Assembly: GCF_005502275.1 (NCBI RefSeq) | Contig: NZ_SWLZ01000020.1 | Span: forward strand, 29,055-93,054 | Source of the DNA: Robertmurraya siralis | GTDB taxonomy: Bacteria; Bacillota; Bacilli; Bacillales; Cytobacillaceae | Direction: 5' to 3' | Length of the DNA: 64,000 bases | Shown: positions 56,338 to 64,000 of the stretch, in pieces | How positions within the stretch are numbered: position 1 is the first letter of the stretch | Layout of the letters: every line of letters starts with the position of its first letter | The notes under the pieces: generated by a model | Databases searched by the model: none | Told to the model about the DNA's origin: nothing | The model's input: only the letters and a program-made list of their open reading frames with translations | Program-made: the position numbers and the translations under genes

Positions 56338-58053
56338 ATGAAGAAAAAAATATCGTTAACCTTACTTGTCGCTATGTTCATATTCCTTTTTCTCCCCAAA
56401 ACAGGATTAGCTGTTGATTATTCGATTACGTCTGTCAACATTGATGCATTTTTACAAGAGAATGGAAATGTCAATGTTGAAGAGATCCACACATATTCTT
56501 TTGATGGTGATTTCAACGGCATTACAAGGGAGATTTTCCCGAAAAATGGCACAAAGATTACGGAATTTAAAGCTACAGAGAACGGAAAAACTTTAAAAGT
56601 TGAAAAAGATGACAACTTGTATAAAGTCCATCGCAAAGGTGCAAATGAAACGATTACGATCGCCATTACTTATACGATTGCGAATGGGGTCAATGTCTAT
56701 ACAGACGTGGCGGAGTTCTATTGGCCATTCTTTGATGACCGGAATGAATCAACGTATGAAAAAATGTTGATTACGATTCATCCTCCGGCAGCAACAGACG
56801 ACGTGATTGCCTTTGGATACGATCAAGCATTTGAGCGAGAAGTCATTCAACAAGAAGGCCCCGTTCTATTTCAATTAGGCGAAGTGCCAGATGGTGAAAA
56901 TGGTGACATTCGCGTCGCTTATCCAGCCTCTCTCTTCCCTAGTGCGAATGTTACCGCCGATAAAGCGATGAAAGGTGAAATTCTAAAAGCACAAACAGAA
57001 CTATATGAAGAAGCAGCGGCAAGAGCCAAAATGCAAGAATCACTTCATAGCGCTTCACTCTATGTAGTCATTGCTTCGCTCCTTTTTCTAGTGTTATTTG
57101 TTCTCATCTCCGGACTGCGCGCACGTGGAAAAAAGATCGATGTCGAGCGTAAAATGCAGCAAGCATTTTTCATACCGAAAGAAACATTAAGTTTACCTGC
57201 TATGATTTATTTTACAAAAGGACATATTCCAACAGAAGCAATTTCTGCAGCCCTTCTTGACTTAGTCAGAAAAGGCTTTGTAACGAAAACAGAGGAAAGT
57301 TTCCAGCTTGTAAAAGTGAAGCCAGCGAACCAGCATGAAGAAATTCTTATGAATTTCCTCTTTTATGAAGTGGGCTCTCATGGTGAATTCCAGTTTGAAG
57401 ACTTACAAAAGTACACGAAAAATAAATTAAATCATGGAAAATATCAAACGAAAATGCAAGAATGGCAAAAAGCTGTTCAGATGGAAGTGAAGACTCAGCC
57501 ATTGTATGAAAAAAGAGGAAAACTGCGCTGGACTTTTGCTATTTTGGGCATTCTTCAATTAGCCTATAGCTTTTTAACACTTGGGTACGAATTATTTGGC
57601 TGGTTTTTTGCCTTCATATTGTTAAGCGGGGTATATATTGTCCTTGCCATAACATACAGGCCAAAGACATGGAACGGATTGATGATCAAACACGAATGGC
57701 AACGAATGAAAGAGCACTTGCCAAAAATATCAATGAAAACGTGGGAAAACTTATCTGGCGATGAACAAATGCGTTCATATATTTATGGAGTTGGGATAAA
57801 TGACAAAAAAATAATCGAGACCAATCAGAAATTCATCCAAGCATTCAAACGTCCGAACACAAGCCTTAATTCCAATTATGACGTTGATCCTTATGGGGCG
57901 AATATTCATTCCCTCTTGCTTATCGGACCACTCGCATCCTCTAACTTTCACTCTGCCCATAAAACAACGAGTGAATCAACGACAAGCAGTAGCTCGTCGA
58001 TGTCTAGCGGTGGCGGGGTTGGAGGTGGTGGTGGCGGTTCTGGCGCCTTCTAA
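56338..58053 (+). CDS. DUF2207 family membrane protein
   Basis: 571 residues. Signal peptide (KKKISLTLLVAMFIFLFLP, cleaved near GLAVDYS), extracytoplasmic DUF2207 beta domain about 25-215 (YSITSVNIDAFLQENGNVNV), TM about 237-257, cytoplasmic part about 260-390, two further TMs about 395-440, and a Ser/Gly-rich end (SSSSMSSGGGVGGGGGGSGAF is 21 long, so only SGGGVGGGGGGSGAF is quoted), as is typical of the family. Function unknown. RBS AGTAGGTGAGC. Divergent from the chemoreceptor; 313 bases between them. Confidence 0.88.
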   Translation: MKKKISLTLLVAMFIFLFLPKTGLAVDYSITSVNIDAFLQENGNVNVEEIHTYSFDGDFNGITREIFPKNGTKITEFKATENGKTLKVEKDDNLYKVHRKGANETITIAITYTIANGVNVYTDVAEFYWPFFDDRNESTYEKMLITIHPPAATDDVIAFGYDQAFEREVIQQEGPVLFQLGEVPDGENGDIRVAYPASLFPSANVTADKAMKGEILKAQTELYEEAAARAKMQESLHSASLYVVIASLLFLVLFVLISGLRARGKKIDVERKMQQAFFIPKETLSLPAMIYFTKGHIPTEAISAALLDLVRKGFVTKTEESFQLVKVKPANQHEEILMNFLFYEVGSHGEFQFEDLQKYTKNKLNHGKYQTKMQEWQKAVQMEVKTQPLYEKRGKLRWTFAILGILQLAYSFLTLGYELFGWFFAFILLSGVYIVLAITYRPKTWNGLMIKHEWQRMKEHLPKISMKTWENLSGDEQMRSYIYGVGINDKKIIETNQKFIQAFKRPNTSLNSNYDVDPYGANIHSLLLIGPLASSNFHSAHKTTSESTTSSSSSMSSGGGVGGGGGGSGAF

Positions 58054-58063
58054 GACGCAAATA

Positions 58064-58107
58064 AGAAGGTGTCCCAGAAGCTTAGCTTTTTGGGCACCTC
58101 TTCTTAT
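58064..58107 (+). terminator. Terminator of the DUF2207 gene
   Basis: AAGAAGGTGTCCCA ... TGGGCACCTCTTCTT long hairpin with AAGCTTAGCTT at its tip, beginning 11 bases after the stop. Symmetric enough to act on both strands. Confidence 0.7.
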
Positions 58108-58112
58108 GTAAA

Positions 58113-58199
58113 TAGTTGATTTCCACTTCAGACGGCGCTTTCCGCGGGCGGGACCAAGCCGCTTTTCCCCGCAGGAGTCGCCACCGTTCCAATCAACAA
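58113..58199. repeat. Bacillaceae intergenic repeat bounded by GTTGATT/AATCAAC
   Basis: GTTGATTTCCACTTCAG at one end, GGCGCTTTCCGCGGGCGG inside, CCCCGCAGGAGTCGCC and ...CCAATCAAC at the other. I recall this GC-rich short element as a frequent dispersed repeat in Bacillus-group genomes; here it is the compact form of about 87 bp. No coding capacity. Confidence 0.7.
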
Positions 58200-58312
58200 T
58201 ATGCACATAGGATATAAGAAAATCTCCCACTTTTGGCATAACTAAGTCACCATAACCTACTAAACCATAAAAAGGCGATTTTCTCATATACAAGAATTAT
58301 CCTACGACTTGC

Positions 58313-58588
58313 CAACTAGTTCTACCAATGGTTATCGAAGCCCTCATTTCAGGTCAACACCTCACCAGACTGGTTAATTTAGCAGTAGAAAATGAATCCG
58401 ACTCTACTTACTTCTCTACAAAAAGGCGATGGACGGCCGCCTTACCACTCTAAAATATTCTTTAAGCGTACTGGAATCAGATTTACTCTTCTCATCAAAT
58501 CGAAAAGCAATTAGGTGAAAACATCTACTTCATATGGATTTCAGGAAATCAAAAACCTGATTTTCAAACCATCAGTCATATAGAATCT
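58313..58588 (+). pseudogene. Degenerate IS1182-family transposase fragment
   Basis: Plus-strand fragments in shifting frames match the N-terminal part of IS1182-type transposases: LVLPMVIEALISGQHLTRLV, then YHSKIFF in another frame, then GENIYFIWISGNQKPDFQTI, the hallmark block of the family. Stops and frameshifts lie between, and the DDE catalytic domain is gone. Inverted AGAAAATC/GATTTTCT (58215-58282) just upstream may be the old element end. Confidence 0.7.
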
Positions 58589-58681
58589 ACTGTAGAAAAA
58601 GACATGGGGTATAAAACAAAAAAAGGGGAATTCCCCTTTTCACCATAAAATAACCAAATATACTTAAAACTTTCATAAAAG

Positions 58682-58729
58682 AAAAAGCTGATGTCAAAAA
58701 GTCGTTTCCTAACGACCTTTTGACTCAGC
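58682..58729 (-). terminator. Terminator of the FMN reductase gene
   Basis: Minus strand GCTGAGTCAAAAGGTCGTT ... AACGACTTTTTGACATCAGC followed by TTTTTC. A second, palindromic AAAAGGGGAATTCCCCTTTT lies at 58621-58640. Confidence 0.8.
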
Positions 58730-58744
58730 CTATTTTTCACATTT

Positions 58745-59284
58745 TTAACGAATCGTTTTTAATGCACGGCTCCAAGTTGTTACTTGGTCAAGCATTAAAT
58801 TAATGTTCTCACCATGAATATCTTGTGGCTTGAAAACAGAAAAGTTTTCAAAATCTGTAAACAGAGATAAAGTTGGATGCGTACGGACATCCGCAACCAT
58901 TAATTCTCCTAAAATTCCGCGTAAATGCTCTGCTGCACGTGCTCCCCCAGTGGAACCGTAGCTCACGATCCCTGCTGCCTTATTGTTCCATGCTTCACGT
59001 GCTAAGTCGATGGCATTTTTTAAAGCTCCTGTAATACTGTGATTATATTCTTGTACGATAAAAACAAAGCCATCTAAGCTATCAAGCTTTTCATTCCAAG
59101 CAGCAATTCCAGGTGCATCTCCTTCACCTAGGAAAGGGAGTTTGTAATCGGCGATATCTACGATTTCATAGTTTGCATCTCCTCGCTGATCAGCGATACC
59201 TTTCACCCATTCTCCTACTTGTGGGCTTACACGTCCATCACGCGTGCTGCCTAAAATAATCCCTATGTTTAACTTTTCTGACAA
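58745..59284 (-). CDS. NADPH-dependent FMN reductase family oxidoreductase
   Basis: 179 residues, flavodoxin-like fold (FMN_red, PF03358). FMN loop LGSTRDGRVSPQVGEW near 11-26, VQEYNHSITGALKNAID (typical PEYN-like motif), and SYGSTGGARAAEHLRG. Likely reduces quinones, azo dyes or flavins with NADPH, for redox defence. TTG start nine bases after GGAGG. Single gene, divergent from tcyA. Confidence 0.88.
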   Translation of the reverse strand: MSEKLNIGIILGSTRDGRVSPQVGEWVKGIADQRGDANYEIVDIADYKLPFLGEGDAPGIAAWNEKLDSLDGFVFIVQEYNHSITGALKNAIDLAREAWNNKAAGIVSYGSTGGARAAEHLRGILGELMVADVRTHPTLSLFTDFENFSVFKPQDIHGENINLMLDQVTTWSRALKTIR

Positions 59285-59477
59285 TTCAATCTTCCTCCTT
59301 ATTTAGGCATTAACATACCCCTATATGGACTCCAATACCCTATTTACACTTCATGATATACCTGAATCCTGTGATAAAAATACCAATTGCCCTATCTCCT
59401 GTCAATTATCCTGCCTCAGGTGGATAAAAAATCAGAAGAAACAAATGATAAAGAAAAAGGAATAGGAGGACAAAGCT

Positions 59478-60269
59478 TTGAAATCAGCTCGTATATTTTT
59501 TTCATTATTATTATGCCTTCTTTTAGCTAGTTGTGGAAATCAAAATAACGCTGACAGTGACGAAGGCAACTTATTGGCTGAAGTAAAAGACGGAGGCAAG
59601 CTGCGAATTGGAACAGAAGGGACGTACCCCCCATTCAGCTTCCATAATGAAACAGGGGAATTAACTGGTTTTGATGTAGAAATCGCACGGGAAGCAGCAA
59701 AAAGAATTGGAGTTGAAGCAGAATTTTTGGAAACGCAATGGGACGCCATGTTTGCTGGATTGGATTCGAAGCGCTTTGATATGGTCGCCAACCAAGTCGG
59801 TATCAGGGAAGATCGCCTCGAAAAATACGACTTTTCCGATCCATACATCACCTCATCCGCCGTTCTCGTAGTGCCGACGGATAATGAATTTATTCAAAGT
59901 TTTGAAAACATCGAAGGATTAAAATCAGCCCAATCTTTAACGAGCAATTACGCTAATATTGCGAAACAATATGGTGCTGAAATCGTTGGCGTTGAGGGAT
60001 TTAATCAAGCAATCGAATTATTAAACTCCGGTCGAGTTAATGTCACGATTAATGATAAATTAACAGTTCTTGACTTCTTAAAGCAGCGGCCAGATGCGAA
60101 AGTGAAAATTGCCGCTACAAGCGAAGATGCATCAAAGAGCGGCTTCATGTTTAGAAAAGGGAGCGACACGCTTGTCGATGAAGTAAACAAAGCTTTGCAA
60201 GAGATGATCGCTGATGGCACTTACTTAAAAATATCAGAAAAATGGTTTGGCGAAAATGTACTTAAATAA
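59478..60269 (+). CDS. tcyA: Cystine ABC transporter substrate-binding lipoprotein TcyA
   Basis: 263 residues. Lipobox LLASC with C19 as lipidation site. Mature part is a SBP_bac_3 amino acid binding protein: [75 protein letters not shown]. These blocks are near identical to what I know of B. subtilis TcyA. Captures L-cystine outside the membrane. TTG start seven bases after AGGAGG. It overlaps tcyB, indicating an operon. Confidence 0.88.
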   Translation: MKSARIFFSLLLCLLLASCGNQNNADSDEGNLLAEVKDGGKLRIGTEGTYPPFSFHNETGELTGFDVEIAREAAKRIGVEAEFLETQWDAMFAGLDSKRFDMVANQVGIREDRLEKYDFSDPYITSSAVLVVPTDNEFIQSFENIEGLKSAQSLTSNYANIAKQYGAEIVGVEGFNQAIELLNSGRVNVTINDKLTVLDFLKQRPDAKVKIAATSEDASKSGFMFRKGSDTLVDEVNKALQEMIADGTYLKISEKWFGENVLK

Positions 60270-60957
60270 CATTGTCGCAGACCAAGAAAGAATAACAAAG
60301 CTTGTCGATATTGCCCAAAACTCTCTCCTGCCATTATTGGAAGGAGCTATTTTGTATACGATCCCCTTAACGCTTTCTACTTTTACGCTTGGGCTTATTT
60401 TAGCAGTCTTAACTGCGTTAGCAAGAATTTCCGGAATAAAAATATTGCAAATTATGGCGAGAATCTATGTCTCGGCAATTCGTGGAACACCCTTATTAGT
60501 TCAGCTTTTCATTATCTTTTACGGACTGCCTACAATCGGAGTGATTATCGCTCCCCTTCCTTCGGCGATAATTGGCTTCTCTTTAAATATTGGTGCCTAC
60601 GCATCCGAAATCATACGTGCCGCCATATTATCCATTCCAAAAGGACAATGGGAAGCAGCCTACTCAATTGGCATGTCCTATTCACAAGCAATGCGAAGAG
60701 TTGTTCTCCCGCAAGCAGCTCGCGTTTCAGTCCCACCTTTGTCGAATACATTCATTAGCTTAATAAAGGATACTTCACTTGCTTCTCTTATTTTAGTAAC
60801 TGAAATGTTTAGAAGAGCCCAGGAAATTGCTGCCACCAATTATGAATTCTTACTATTGTACAGCGAAGCCGCTCTTCTCTACTGGATTATTTGCTTTATT
60901 CTCTCAATTGGACAAGGACGGTTGGAGACTCGACTCGATCGATATACAGCAAAATAG
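60256..60957 (+). CDS. tcyB: Cystine ABC transporter permease TcyB
   Basis: 233 residues from the inner ATG (a TTG three codons earlier at 60247 is equally in frame; neither has a strong ribosome binding site, so translation is coupled to tcyA). About five membrane helices and the EAA loop [22 protein letters not shown] that docks the ATPase; [19 protein letters not shown] is the usual polar amino acid permease motif. Ends YTAK. An insertion element follows the stop codon at once. Confidence 0.9.
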   Translation: MYLNNIVADQERITKLVDIAQNSLLPLLEGAILYTIPLTLSTFTLGLILAVLTALARISGIKILQIMARIYVSAIRGTPLLVQLFIIFYGLPTIGVIIAPLPSAIIGFSLNIGAYASEIIRAAILSIPKGQWEAAYSIGMSYSQAMRRVVLPQAARVSVPPLSNTFISLIKDTSLASLILVTEMFRRAQEIAATNYEFLLLYSEAALLYWIICFILSIGQGRLETRLDRYTAK

Positions 60958-61208
60958 ATAGTGTCAAAAGTTCTATGAAAACTACTTAGATATTTAGGTT
61001 CTCTTCCATTTATTAGGTGGAAAGGCCACGCAATTGCTCTTGACAAACACGCCAATGGTTTGTGTGTGAGGTAACAAGGGTCAAGGGGACAAATAGAAGA
61101 CATACCCAAATAGCCCTTGGTTATTTCCATTTTAAACGATTGGCAAGTTCGGTTTGTCAAGAGTTTGCTCCGCCGATTGCTGAACAGCTCAAAAACTCAA
61201 GGGATCTG

Positions 61209-61557
61209 CTAAACAAAAAGTGAGGCAGACCTTTGTTGGGTAATCCATTGTTGAGCGAACCCAATGAGTTTTGTCAATCGAGCTGGCATCGTTGGCAAGT
61301 CTGATAACTCTGGGTGAACAACAGGTACTTTCCCTTCTAGGGATGCATGAGGACAAAGAAAGTTAAAATAGGCCACAAACAAGGTGACGTAAGAAACAGA
61401 TCCTTGTGATGATCCAAAGCCTTGTGCAGAGCGATAATGGCCCTTGAATGTCCGATTTAGTCTTTCGATAATCTGTTTTAAATGCCTATAATCAGTCAGA
61501 ACCGGGTCCTCATTTATCAATCCAACGACTTGCTTTACATCAAACCGAATACCGGGC
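61209..61557 (-). pseudogene. C-terminal fragment of a DDE transposase
   Basis: About 115 codons without a start. IIERLNRTFKGHYRSAQGFG, YVTLFVAYFNFLCPHASLEG and LPTMPARLTKLIGFAQQWI are the end of a DDE integrase-like transposase common in Firmicutes (Glu of the DDE triad in IIERLNRTFK). Upstream the frame meets a TAG; the catalytic Asp residues are missing. Not functional. Confidence 0.75.
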
Positions 61558-61640
61558 TAGGCGAAAAAGTGTGGAGCCAGAAGGTAGATGGGATTTCCAT
61601 CTACTACGTAGTTAAGGTCCTCCGGAATCTCTTTCAAGGG

Positions 61641-62207
61641 GTTCATGAGGACAGAGAAAGTTGAAAAAAGCGAACCTTGTCCTCATAGGGGGTTCACGAG
61701 GACAAAGAAAAGCTGAAAAAAAGCGAACCTTGTCCTTATAGAGAGTTCATGAGGACAAAGAACGCTGAAATAAAGCAAAGTGTGTCCTCATAAAGGGTTC
61801 ATGAGGACAAAGAACGCTGAAAATAAGCGAACCTTGTCCTTATAGAGAGTTCATGAGGACAAAGAACGCCAAAAATAAGCAAAGCGTGTCCTCATAGAGG
61901 GTTCATGAGGACAAAGAACGCTGAAAATAAACAAAGTCTGTCCCCATGAAAGGTTCATACGGACAAAGAACGTCAAAAATAAACAAACTTTGTCCTCATA
62001 AAGGGTTCATAAGGACAAAGAACGCTGAAAATAAACAAAGTCTGTCCCCATGAAAGGTTCATACGGACAAAGAACGTCAAAAATAAACAAACTTTGTCCT
62101 CATAAAGGGTTCATAAGGACAAAGAACGCTGAAAAAAAGCGAACCTTGTCCTTATAGAGGGTTCATGGGGACAAAGAATAGCCAGAATAAAGCAACCTTG
62201 TCCTTAT
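61641..62207. repeat. Eleven-unit 52-bp tandem hairpin array
   Basis: Units start with GTTCAT at 61641, 61692, 61745, 61797, 61849, 61901, 61953, 62005, 62057, 62109 and 62161: after the first two spacings (51, 53) the period is exactly 52. Each unit carries ATGAGGACAAAG and, about 25 bases on, CTTTGTCCTCAT or close variants, so each can fold into a hairpin, and adjacent units can fold across their junction. Units 61953-62056 and 62057-62160 are a duplicated pair of 104 bp. Confidence 0.92.
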
Positions 62208-62233
62208 ATTTTGAGACTCTTATTTTTGCGTTT

Positions 62234-62380
62234 CTATGTCTCCGAACGGGTTTCAATGGTTTGCTCCGTGAGAAGTAGTTGGTAATCAAGTTTTTCAGGG
62301 ACGGCAATGACGGAAAGTTCGTCCACCTGAGGCTTTTGAAAAGGTTTATTTACGGGCGTTTCTACGAGTTTATCGAACAT
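62234..62380 (-). pseudogene. Short frame, possibly N-terminal remnant of the element's transposase
   Basis: 48 codons (MFDKLVETPVNKPFQKPQVD, then SVIAVPEKLDYQLLLTEQ), open further upstream as EQIIRTLLPLLVGKS. Same strand as the transposase fragment and upstream of it, across the tandem array. No ribosome binding site. Identity is a guess from position. Confidence 0.35.
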
Positions 62381-62637
62381 ACTCTTCCCCACAAGAAGAG
62401 GAAGCAATGTTCGAATGATTTGTTCTTAACAGTTTATAAAAGTTAATAGATAGTTAGTTGAGGGTACAACTTGTCACTTCCTATTTTAGGGATTTTGATG
62501 TCGTGTGGTAACCTCATCCAACCTTAAAATTCAGAGGGTGGCAATTTTTTTGCTTACAAAGCCCTCTAACTAGGTCATTTATAACCTATTGCTTATAAAA
62601 GTTTTGACAATACAGCAAAATAAGGGAGAGGATAAAA

Positions 62638-63372
62638 ATGATTTCCATCAATGGCTTGACGAAAAATTTCGGAGAATTAGAGGTCCTTAAAGGCATTAAT
62701 CTTCATGTCGAGAAAGGGCGTGTTGTCGTCGTAATTGGCCCTTCCGGTTCTGGAAAAACGACGCTATTAAGGTGCTTGAATATATTAGAGGTCCCCACTT
62801 CAGGAGTCGTCTCAATCGGGGAACAAACTTTAGATTTTTCTGGCCGCGTCGCAAACAAGCATATCGCTGCATTCAGAAGGCAAACCGGGATGGTTTTTCA
62901 GGGCTATAATCTCTTCCCCCATAAGACGGCTCTCGAAAATGTTATGGAAGGGCCATTAACTGTCAAAAAAGAAACGAAGAAGGCTGCACGGACCAAAGCA
63001 GCATCTCTCCTAAACAAGGTCGGCCTTGGCGACAAAATGGATGTCTACCCTTATCAGCTTTCCGGAGGACAGCAGCAGCGGGTAGGCATCGCCAGAGCGT
63101 TAGCAATGGAACCTAATGTCATGCTCTTTGACGAACCAACTTCCGCCCTCGACCCTGAATTAGTCGGAGAAGTGCTAAAAGTCATGAAGGACTTAGCAAA
63201 AGAGGGAATGACAATGATGGTTGTCACCCACGAAATGCGCTTCGCCAAAGAAGTGGCCGATGAAGTCATTTTCATGGAAGACGGAATCGTTGTTGAAAAA
63301 GGCGCTCCTGCCACTTTATTTTCAAATCCTCAGCAAGTGCGAACACGGCAATTTTTGCGAATGATACAATAA
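62638..63372 (+). CDS. tcyC: Cystine ABC transporter ATP-binding protein TcyC
   Basis: 244 residues. Walker [13 protein letters not shown] near 32-43, Q-loop [17 protein letters not shown], signature [15 protein letters not shown], Walker [16 protein letters not shown]-loop VVTHEMRFA. Polar amino acid type ATPase. Its ribosome binding site (AAGGGAGAGGA) is intact and next to the downstream direct repeat of the insertion. Expression now depends on read-through of, or a promoter within, the 1.65-kb insert; TTTTGACA near 62602 may give a -35. Confidence 0.92.
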   Translation: MISINGLTKNFGELEVLKGINLHVEKGRVVVVIGPSGSGKTTLLRCLNILEVPTSGVVSIGEQTLDFSGRVANKHIAAFRRQTGMVFQGYNLFPHKTALENVMEGPLTVKKETKKAARTKAASLLNKVGLGDKMDVYPYQLSGGQQQRVGIARALAMEPNVMLFDEPTSALDPELVGEVLKVMKDLAKEGMTMMVVTHEMRFAKEVADEVIFMEDGIVVEKGAPATLFSNPQQVRTRQFLRMIQ

Positions 63373-63469
63373 AAACAGCGATAGAACTCCGAGTTATGTC
63401 TCTTGTCTCCACTCTGAACAAATCAGCCGCAATGCTCCAACAAGTAAATAGCCCGCTGCCTTCCCACTT

Positions 63470-63503
63470 ATCGAGTATGGAATAAACATACTCGATTTTA
63501 TTT
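63470..63503 (+). terminator. Terminator of the tcy operon
   Basis: ATCGAGTATG GAATAAA CATACTCGAT followed by TTTATTT, about 100 bases after the tcyC stop. Confidence 0.85.
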
Positions 63504-63565
63504 CCCCAAAACTGAGGAAACTTATGTTAAAATCATTGAAATGCAATATATGAGGTGTTCTTCAT

Positions 63566-63601
63566 ATGATTGAAAAAGCGATTTTCTTAGATCCATCTTA
63601 A
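63566..63601 (+). other. Eleven-codon frame with ribosome binding site
   Basis: MIEKAIFLDPS preceded by GAGGTG at 8-base spacing. It may be a leader peptide or the start of a broken gene. Nothing else is recognised in 63602-63947, which has no supported gene. Confidence 0.25.
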
Positions 63602-63947
63602 CGTATAATATCTGCGTTTTGCAGGCAGGTCCTATATGTGTATATTTTCTTTACAGCTCTGCCACAGACAATTGATAAGGAATAACCTTTATTATCTGAA
63701 CCACTTCATCAAAATACATAAGTTACTTTTTCATTTTTAGTGTTTTTAAGGGAATCGCAAGGCTAAAAAAAGATACTGTTCAAATGACAACAAAGATTGT
63801 AGATCTAAAAGAGGATTAGAAAAACACATCAAACTGCAGAACAAGCACTTTGGAAAATAAACACTCATTCTAAATAACAAAAAGGAGCATTCCTGTTAGA
63901 AAGATTTTCGGGGACTTGAACAAAAAAGAGCCCTCTTGGTATGATAT

Positions 63948-64000
63948 GGGGTGTCAAATCTGCAGAATTGACCCCTAACTTAGTTAACCAAGGAGGACTC
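63948..64000 (+). promoter_or_regulatory. Leader of a gene beginning beyond the window
   Basis: GGGGTGTCAAATCTGCAGA.. to ACCCC (63948-63975) is an imperfect palindrome centred on CTGCAG; AAGGAGGACTC at the last bases is a strong ribosome binding site whose start codon should be at or just after base 64001. CCTCTTGGT (63931) and ACCAAGGAGG are partly complementary. It looks like the left end of an insertion sequence, unproven. Confidence 0.35.

Larger units (their letters stand above)
60957..62609. mobile_element. Decayed insertion element between tcyB and tcyC
   Basis: Ends are inverted: TGTCAAAAGTTCTAT (60962 on) and, on the other strand, TGTCAAAACTTTTAT (62609 back), 15 of 20 positions equal. 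A 13-bp direct repeat ATACAGCAAAATA flanks it (60944-60956 and 62610-62622). Removing one repeat plus the insert restores tcyB stop, ribosome binding site and tcyC start in close order. Inside: a transposase fragment, an inverted repeat CTCTTGACAAAC/GTTTGTCAAGAG (61038-61163), a tandem array and a second short frame. Family not determined. Confidence 0.75.

Noticed and set aside
58206..58286. Small RNA from the inverted AGAAAATC/GATTTTCT pair
   Set aside because: No promoter or terminator flanks it; more likely the end of the dead IS1182 element.
61641..62207. CRISPR array
   Set aside because: Units are contiguous without unique spacers, and no cas genes are near.

Overview
The window is a contiguous stretch of a low-GC Gram-positive chromosome. 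Gene content and order point to a Bacillaceae (Bacillus-like) spore former: hisZGDBHAFI followed by a TPR gene, yvoF-ppaX-yvoD-lgt-hprK, yvlB/yvlD, uvrBA and csbA lie in the order I know from the B. subtilis hisI-to-csbA region. AGGAGG-type ribosome binding sites, TTG/GTG starts, a CwlC-type amidase, a Spo0E-like phosphatase and a DUF2207 protein fit the same group. Genus and species cannot be told from the sequence alone. No rRNA, tRNA or CRISPR was seen.

Layout. 0-8.3 kb (minus): TPR protein and the complete histidine operon with its own promoter. 8.3-8.8 kb: a terminator and two arrays of a 20-bp-period repeat. 8.8-12.75 kb (minus): yvoF, ppaX, yvoD, lgt, hprK. 13-14.2 kb (plus): sporulation-type amidase and a DUF523 protein. 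14.4-18.2 kb: accessory DNA with two AT-rich genes for exported/anchored unknown proteins, about 0.8 kb without genes, and a TetR / two micropeptides / NAD(P)H-quinone-reductase-like unit joined by four matching operator-like sequences. 18.6-20.1 kb: yvlD, yvlB. 20.6-31.3 kb (minus): a C4-dicarboxylate cassette (LysR, DASS transporter, zinc-ribbon microprotein, two-subunit fumarase, fumarate-reductase-type FrdA/FrdB, a CCG-domain protein, a CitA/DcuS-type two-component system). 31.6-37.5 kb: PH-like protein, small protein, uvrA, uvrB. 38-47.9 kb (minus): arginine deiminase island argR-arcA-arcB-M20 peptidase-arcD-arcC-arcR-chemoreceptor, lying between uvrB and csbA, which are neighbours in B. 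subtilis. 48-53.4 kb (minus): csbA, a Spo0E-like protein, and a KaiC-type ATPase with a winged-helix protein and a GAF/LuxR regulator. 54-59.3 kb: chemoreceptor with a sigma-D-like promoter, DUF2207 protein, a Bacillaceae intergenic repeat, a dead IS1182 transposase, an FMN reductase. 59.5-63.4 kb (plus): a cystine ABC transporter tcyA-tcyB-tcyC split between tcyB and tcyC by a decayed insertion element that carries an 11-unit 52-bp tandem array.

How the parts work together. The arginine island and the dicarboxylate/fumarate cassette are both oxygen-limited energy modules set into an otherwise housekeeping backbone. Both carry a Crp/Fnr-type palindrome in the leader region (before arcA, and before the DASS transporter, where it sits at -41.5 from a plausible -10). 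ArcR, encoded in the island, is the obvious candidate ligand for the arc site. HprK and PpaX are functionally linked, since PpaX removes the pyrophosphate that HprK phosphorylase makes. Less familiar parts are the KaiC-like ATPase without kaiA/kaiB and with a dead second domain, the micropeptide/TetR unit, and four unrelated intergenic tandem repeat families with periods of about 20, 41, 52 and 53 bp.
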